Source of the DNA: Sphingomonas sp. SCN 67-18
GTDB lineage: Bacteria; Pseudomonadota; Alphaproteobacteria; Sphingomonadales; Sphingomonadaceae
DNA: 64,000 nucleotides
Direction of reading: 5' to 3'
Assembly (NCBI RefSeq): GCF_001724715.1
Contig: NZ_MEFG01000016.1
Span: forward strand, 21,294-85,293
This document shows, piece by piece, positions 60,152-64,000 of this stretch. The translations under genes were made by a program, and so were the position numbers. Under the pieces are notes generated by a model. That model saw only the letters and a list, made by a program, of their open reading frames with translations, did not search any database and had not been told where the DNA came from. Each line of letters opens with the position of its first letter. The first letter of the stretch is position 1.

Positions 60152-62001
60152 CCAAGCGGATGACGGCGGCGCAGGCGGCGATCGCCTGGATCGCCAACCA
60201 ATATGTCGACGTGGACGGCCGTGAACTGCCTTATTTCGCCGGCGCCTGGGCGATCTTCGGCCATGGCAATGTCGCGGGGCTGGGCGAGGCGCTGCACGGC
60301 GCGCGGGCGGCGCTGCCCACCTATCGCGCCCATAATGAGCAGGCCATGGCCCATGCCGCCATCGCCTTCGCCAAGCAGAGCCGACGGCGGCGCGCGATGG
60401 TCTGCACCACCTCCATCGGCCCGGGCGCGACCAACATGGTGACGGCGGCCGCGCTCGCCCATGTCAACCGCCTGCCGGTGCTGCTGATGCCCGGCGACGT
60501 CTATGCCAGCCGCCGGCCCGACCCGGTTTTGCAGCAGATCGAGGATTTCGGCGACGGCACCGTTTCTGCCAATGACTGCTTCCGCCCGGTCTCGCGCTAT
60601 TTCGACCGGATCACCCGGCCCGAACAGCTGCTTGACGCGCTGCCCCGCGCGCTGGCCACCCTGCTCGACCCCGCCGATTGCGGACCGGCGACCATCGCCT
60701 TTTGCCAGGATGTGCAGGCCGAGGCGTTCGACTGGCCGGAGAGCTTCCTTGCCCGCCGAAACTGGCGGCCGCGCGTGGTGATGCCCGATCCGGCCGACAT
60801 CGCCGCGCTGGCGGATCTGCTGCGCCGCGCGCGACGGCCGCTGCTCATCGTCGGCGGCGGCGTGCGCTATGCCGGGGGCGACGACGCCCTTTCGGCCTTC
60901 GTCCGCGCCACCGGCACCCCCTTTGCCGAAACCCAGGCCGGCAAGGGCACGCTGCCCCACGATCATCCTCATCATCTCGGCAGCATCGGCGTCACCGGCA
61001 GCAGCGCGGCCAACGCCGCCGCCGCCGAAGCCGACCTGATCGTCGGTCTCGGCACCCGGCTGCAGGATTTCACCACCGGATCGCGCGCGCTGATCGGCGG
61101 CGGAGCACGGCTGGCGCAGGTCAATGTCGCCGCCTTCGACGCGCACAAGCATGGCGCGCTGCCTGTCGTCTGCGATGCCCGCATCGCGCTGGAAATGCTG
61201 GCGGAGGCGCTGGCCGGCCATGCCGCGCCGCAGGACTGGCAGGCGCGCGCCCGCGACGGCCGGGCGGCGTGGGACAAGGCCGCCGCCGCCGTGATGGCCG
61301 CCCCCGCCGGACAGGCCCTCCCCTCAGACGCGCAGGTGATCGGCGCGGTGTCGCGCACGGCGGCGGATGACGCGATCGTCGTCTGCGCGGCGGGCGGCCT
61401 GCCCGGTGAGCTGCACAAGCTGTGGCCGGTGCGCGCGGCGGGCGGCTATCATGTCGAATATGGCTATTCCTGCATGGGTTATGAGGTGGCCGGCGGGCTG
61501 GGCGTGAAAATGGCCGCGCCGCAGCGCGACGTGCATGTGCTGGTGGGCGACGGCAGCTATCTGATGATGAGTTCGGAACTGGCGACATCGGTTTCGATGG
61601 GGCTGAAGCTGATCGTCGTGCTGCTCGACAATCGCGGCTTCGGCTGCATCAACCGGCTGCAGGCGGCGACCGGCGGCGCGCCGTTCAACAATCTGCTCGC
61701 CGACAGCCATCATGAGACGCTGGCGCGGATCGATTTCGTCGCCCACGCGCAGGGCCTGGGCGCGAGCGCGGAAAAGGTCGCCTCCATCGCAGAGCTTGAA
61801 GCCGCGCTCGTCCGCGCGCGCGGGGCGGAGCGCAGCCACGTCATCGTCATCGACACCGATCCGGCGATCAGCACGGAAGCGGGCGGAACATGGTGGGACG
61901 TCGCCGTTCCCGAAGTGTCGGATCGCCCCGCCGTCAACGCGGCGCGGGCGGCCTATGAACAGCATCTGCGCGGGCGCGAAGGGGGAGTGAAACAGCCATG
62001 A
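60148..62001 (+). CDS. iolD: 3D-(3,5/4)-trihydroxycyclohexane-1,2-dione hydrolase
   Basis: A 617-residue ThDP enzyme. The N-terminal cofactor glutamate is Glu64 (YRAHNEQAMAHAA), and the C-terminal ThDP/Mg motif is GDGSYLMMSSEL with the family-typical NRGFGCINRLQ. It opens the ring of the diketo-inositol intermediate to 5-deoxy-glucuronate. The ATG at 60148 overlaps iolC; the 36 bases before it in frame are unlikely to be used. iolE follows with another ATGA overlap. Confidence 0.95.
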   Translation: MTKRMTAAQAAIAWIANQYVDVDGRELPYFAGAWAIFGHGNVAGLGEALHGARAALPTYRAHNEQAMAHAAIAFAKQSRRRRAMVCTTSIGPGATNMVTAAALAHVNRLPVLLMPGDVYASRRPDPVLQQIEDFGDGTVSANDCFRPVSRYFDRITRPEQLLDALPRALATLLDPADCGPATIAFCQDVQAEAFDWPESFLARRNWRPRVVMPDPADIAALADLLRRARRPLLIVGGGVRYAGGDDALSAFVRATGTPFAETQAGKGTLPHDHPHHLGSIGVTGSSAANAAAAEADLIVGLGTRLQDFTTGSRALIGGGARLAQVNVAAFDAHKHGALPVVCDARIALEMLAEALAGHAAPQDWQARARDGRAAWDKAAAAVMAAPAGQALPSDAQVIGAVSRTAADDAIVVCAAGGLPGELHKLWPVRAAGGYHVEYGYSCMGYEVAGGLGVKMAAPQRDVHVLVGDGSYLMMSSELATSVSMGLKLIVVLLDNRGFGCINRLQAATGGAPFNNLLADSHHETLARIDFVAHAQGLGASAEKVASIAELEAALVRARGAERSHVIVIDTDPAISTEAGGTWWDVAVPEVSDRPAVNAARAAYEQHLRGREGGVKQP

Positions 62002-62900
62002 CGATCAGATTCGGGGTCAGCCCGATCGCATGGATCAACGACGACATGCCGGAACTGGGCGGCGATACCGCGCTGGAAACGGTGCTGGCCGACGCGCAGG
62101 CGATCGGCTTCACAGGCGTCGAGCTGGGCGGCAAGTTCCCGCGCGACCCCGCCGTGCTCAAGCCGCTGCTGGACGGTTACGGCCTCGATCTGGTCGGCGG
62201 CTGGTACAGTTCCAACCTGCTGGTCCGCTCCGCCGCGGACGAGATCCGCGCCTTGCAGCCGCACCTCTCGCTGCTGAAGGCGATGGGATCGACGGTGTTC
62301 ATCATCGCCGAGACCAGCAACGCCATCCACGGCCAGCGCGGCAAACCGCTGGCCGCCACCCCCCGGCTGGACGAGGCCGGCTGGCATAATTTCGGCAGGC
62401 GGCTGACCGAAGTGGCGGACTATGTCAGCGGCGAAGGGCTGCGCTTCGCCTATCACCACCATCTGGGCACCGTCGTCGAGCGGCAGGACGATCTCGACAA
62501 TTTCCTGCGCGCGACGGGAGGCACGGTCGGCCTCACGGTCGACACCGGCCACGCCGCGCTGGGCGGCATCGATCCTTTCCGGCTGATCCGCACCCACCCG
62601 TCCCGCGTCGCCCACGTCCATTGCAAGGATATCAGGCTGGAAGTGTTCGGCGCGCTGGAACGGCGCGGCGGCAGCTTTCTCGACGGGGTGATCGACGGCA
62701 TGTTCACCGTGCCGGGCGACGGCTATCTGGATTATGGCGATGCGATGCGCGCGCTGGCCGATATCGGCTATGCCGGCTGGGTGATCGTCGAGGCGGAACA
62801 GGACCCGGCGGTGGCCGATCCGCGCCGCTATGGCGAGATCGGGCTGCGCACGCTGGAACGCTTCGCCGACAGCGCCGGGCTGGAGCGGAGGGCGGCATGA
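61998..62900 (+). CDS. iolE: 2-keto-myo-inositol dehydratase (inosose dehydratase)
   Basis: A 300-residue TIM-barrel protein of the xylose-isomerase-like family, with FGVSPIAWINDDMPELGG at the start, AYHHHLGTVVE in the middle and HVHCKDIRLEVF and GYAGWVIVEAEQDP in the second half, which carry metal-binding Glu, Asp and His residues. It dehydrates the IolG product. It overlaps both iolD and iolB by 4 bases. Confidence 0.95.
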   Translation: MTIRFGVSPIAWINDDMPELGGDTALETVLADAQAIGFTGVELGGKFPRDPAVLKPLLDGYGLDLVGGWYSSNLLVRSAADEIRALQPHLSLLKAMGSTVFIIAETSNAIHGQRGKPLAATPRLDEAGWHNFGRRLTEVADYVSGEGLRFAYHHHLGTVVERQDDLDNFLRATGGTVGLTVDTGHAALGGIDPFRLIRTHPSRVAHVHCKDIRLEVFGALERRGGSFLDGVIDGMFTVPGDGYLDYGDAMRALADIGYAGWVIVEAEQDPAVADPRRYGEIGLRTLERFADSAGLERRAA

Positions 62901-63700
62901 CCCTGCGCGTCCGCCCCCATGCGCCGGACGACACGGGCTGCGTGCTGGAAGTGACGCCGGAAAGCGCCGGCTGGCGCCATGTCGGCTTCAAGGTCCATGT
63001 GCTTGAGCCGGGCCAGGTGCTGGGCGGCGGCGCGCTGGACCGCGAGGCCTGCCTGGTCATCCTGTCCGGCACCGCCAGCATCGCCGCGGGAGACCGGAAC
63101 TTCACCGATATCGGCACGCGCGGCAGCGTGTTCGACGATGCGCCGCCCGCCGCAGTCTATGTGCCGGCAGAAACCCGCTACCGCGTCACCGCCGTGACGC
63201 GGGTGGAACTGGCGGTGTGCACCGCGCCGGGCGCCCCCGGCCGCCCGCCCCGGCTGATCGACCCCGCCACCATGACGCGCGAGGTGCGCGGAAGCACCAC
63301 CAACCAGCGGTTCGTGCGCAACATCCTGCCGGAAACCGAGCCGGCGGATAGCCTGCTGGTCGTCGAGGTGATCACGCCGGGCGGCCACTGGTCCAGCTAC
63401 CCCCCGCACAAGCATGACCGCGACGCGCCGGGCGAGGAGACCGCGCTCGAGGAAACCTATTACCACCGCCTCCATCCGCCCCAGGGCTTCGCTTTCCAGC
63501 GGGTCTATACCGACGATCGCAGCATCGACGAGACGATCGCGGTGGAGGATGGCGACGTGGTGATGGCGCCCCGCGGCTACCATCCGGTCGGCGCCCCGCA
63601 CGGTTATGATCTCTATTATCTGAACGTCATGGCCGGACCCAAACGCCAGTGGATCTTCAAAAATGATCCGGCGCACGAATGGATCGTCGCCCGGCGTTGA
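62897..63700 (+). CDS. iolB: 5-deoxy-glucuronate isomerase
   Basis: A 267-residue bicupin enzyme. The metal-binding motif of the C-terminal cupin is SSYPPHKHDRDAPGEETALEE, with two histidines and a glutamate, followed by EETYYHRL and APHGYDLYYLNVMAGP, all typical for IolB. It converts 5-deoxy-glucuronate to 2-deoxy-5-keto-gluconate, the IolC substrate. The start at 62897 overlaps iolE. Confidence 0.95.
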   Translation: MTLRVRPHAPDDTGCVLEVTPESAGWRHVGFKVHVLEPGQVLGGGALDREACLVILSGTASIAAGDRNFTDIGTRGSVFDDAPPAAVYVPAETRYRVTAVTRVELAVCTAPGAPGRPPRLIDPATMTREVRGSTTNQRFVRNILPETEPADSLLVVEVITPGGHWSSYPPHKHDRDAPGEETALEETYYHRLHPPQGFAFQRVYTDDRSIDETIAVEDGDVVMAPRGYHPVGAPHGYDLYYLNVMAGPKRQWIFKNDPAHEWIVARR

Positions 63701-63725
63701 ATTCCCAGAACAGCAAGGACCTGCA

Positions 63726-64000
63726 ATGACCATCGTTCAGCATTTCGTCGGCGGCGCGCGCATCCCGGGCGGCGACCGCCAGAGCCCCGTGTTCAATCCC
63801 AATGACGGCCAGGTCGCGCGCCGGGTGCTGCTGGGCGATCGTGCGGTGTTGGACCTGGCGGTGGAAAAGGCGGCGGCGGCCCAGCCCGGCTGGGCGCGGG
63901 TCAACCCGCAGCGTCGATCGCGGGTATTGTTTGAGTATAAGCGGCTGGTTGAGCTGCATCTGGATGAGCTGGCGCATTTGCTGTCGAGCGAGCATGGCAA
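63726..64000 (+). CDS. iolA: Methylmalonate-semialdehyde dehydrogenase, N-terminal part (runs off the window)
   Basis: The first 91 residues of an aldehyde dehydrogenase, starting FVGGARIPGGDRQSPVFNPNDGQV, with AQPGWARVNPQRRSRVLFEYKRLVE, matching CoA-acylating methylmalonate/malonate-semialdehyde dehydrogenases. As the last iol enzyme it would turn malonate semialdehyde into acetyl-CoA. AAGGA lies 9 bases before the ATG. The catalytic part is outside the window. Confidence 0.88.
   Translation, partial: MTIVQHFVGGARIPGGDRQSPVFNPNDGQVARRVLLGDRAVLDLAVEKAAAAQPGWARVNPQRRSRVLFEYKRLVELHLDELAHLLSSEHG

Overview
The window is GC-rich (roughly two thirds GC by eye) and densely packed, with many 4-base ATGA, GTGA or TGATG overlaps between consecutive genes. 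Gene content and protein style point to an alphaproteobacterium of the Sphingomonadales (Sphingomonas/Sphingobium/Novosphingobium type): a single fliE-to-fliS flagellar cluster with sigma-54-like and sigma-28-like promoters, TonB-dependent uptake, and many secreted or periplasmic amide hydrolases. The genus is inferred from style, not from a marker gene. No rRNA, tRNA, CRISPR array, insertion sequence or phage gene was recognised, and no gap longer than 300 bases lacks a gene.

Region 1 (1-22646) is flagellar: the end of flgM, flgN, a lytic transglycosylase, flhA, fliA, then a class A beta-lactamase lipoprotein and flagellin on the minus strand, then a sigma-54 activator followed by fliE-F-G-H-I-J-K-L-M-N-O-P-Q-R, flhB, fliD and fliS. 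Two strong sigma-54 promoter matches (473, 13568) and two sigma-28-like matches (before flagellin and before fliD) fit a two-tier cascade using the activator, FliA and FlgM that are all encoded here.

Region 2 (22750-55113) is an accessory catabolic island for peptides and N-acylated or D-amino acids. It has a pair of amidohydrolases (one lacking metal ligands), a POT-family transporter, an unusual fusion of a 3-hydroxyacyl-CoA/carnitine-type dehydrogenase with a DUF2817 M14-like zinc hydrolase, an N-acyl-D-amino-acid deacylase-like lipoprotein with an AraC regulator, a TonB-dependent receptor, an amino acid permease, and a DgcA/DgcN-like pair (N-acetyl-D-glutamate racemase and D-glutamate N-acetyltransferase). 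Further on are a beta-lactamase-fold serine hydrolase with an Ntn acylase, an acetoacetate-decarboxylase-like protein with an aldehyde dehydrogenase, a GNAT, an ArgE-like deacetylase, a glutamine-synthetase-like ligase, an isochorismatase-type hydrolase with an RpiR regulator, an N-formylglutamate amidohydrolase, a second permease, a PepSY membrane protein, an alpha/beta hydrolase and a CocE/NonD peptidase. Most steps create or break an amide bond, many around glutamate. A coherent reading is import of acylated, D-residue-containing small peptides and conversion to free L-amino acids; the true substrate cannot be told from sequence.

Region 3 (55122-64000) is a complete myo-inositol catabolic locus: two tandem iolG-type dehydrogenases, a divergent RpiR/IolR-type regulator, then iolC (fused to DUF2090), iolD, iolE, iolB and the start of iolA/mmsA. 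Inverted repeats in the intergenic regions look like operators for this regulator.
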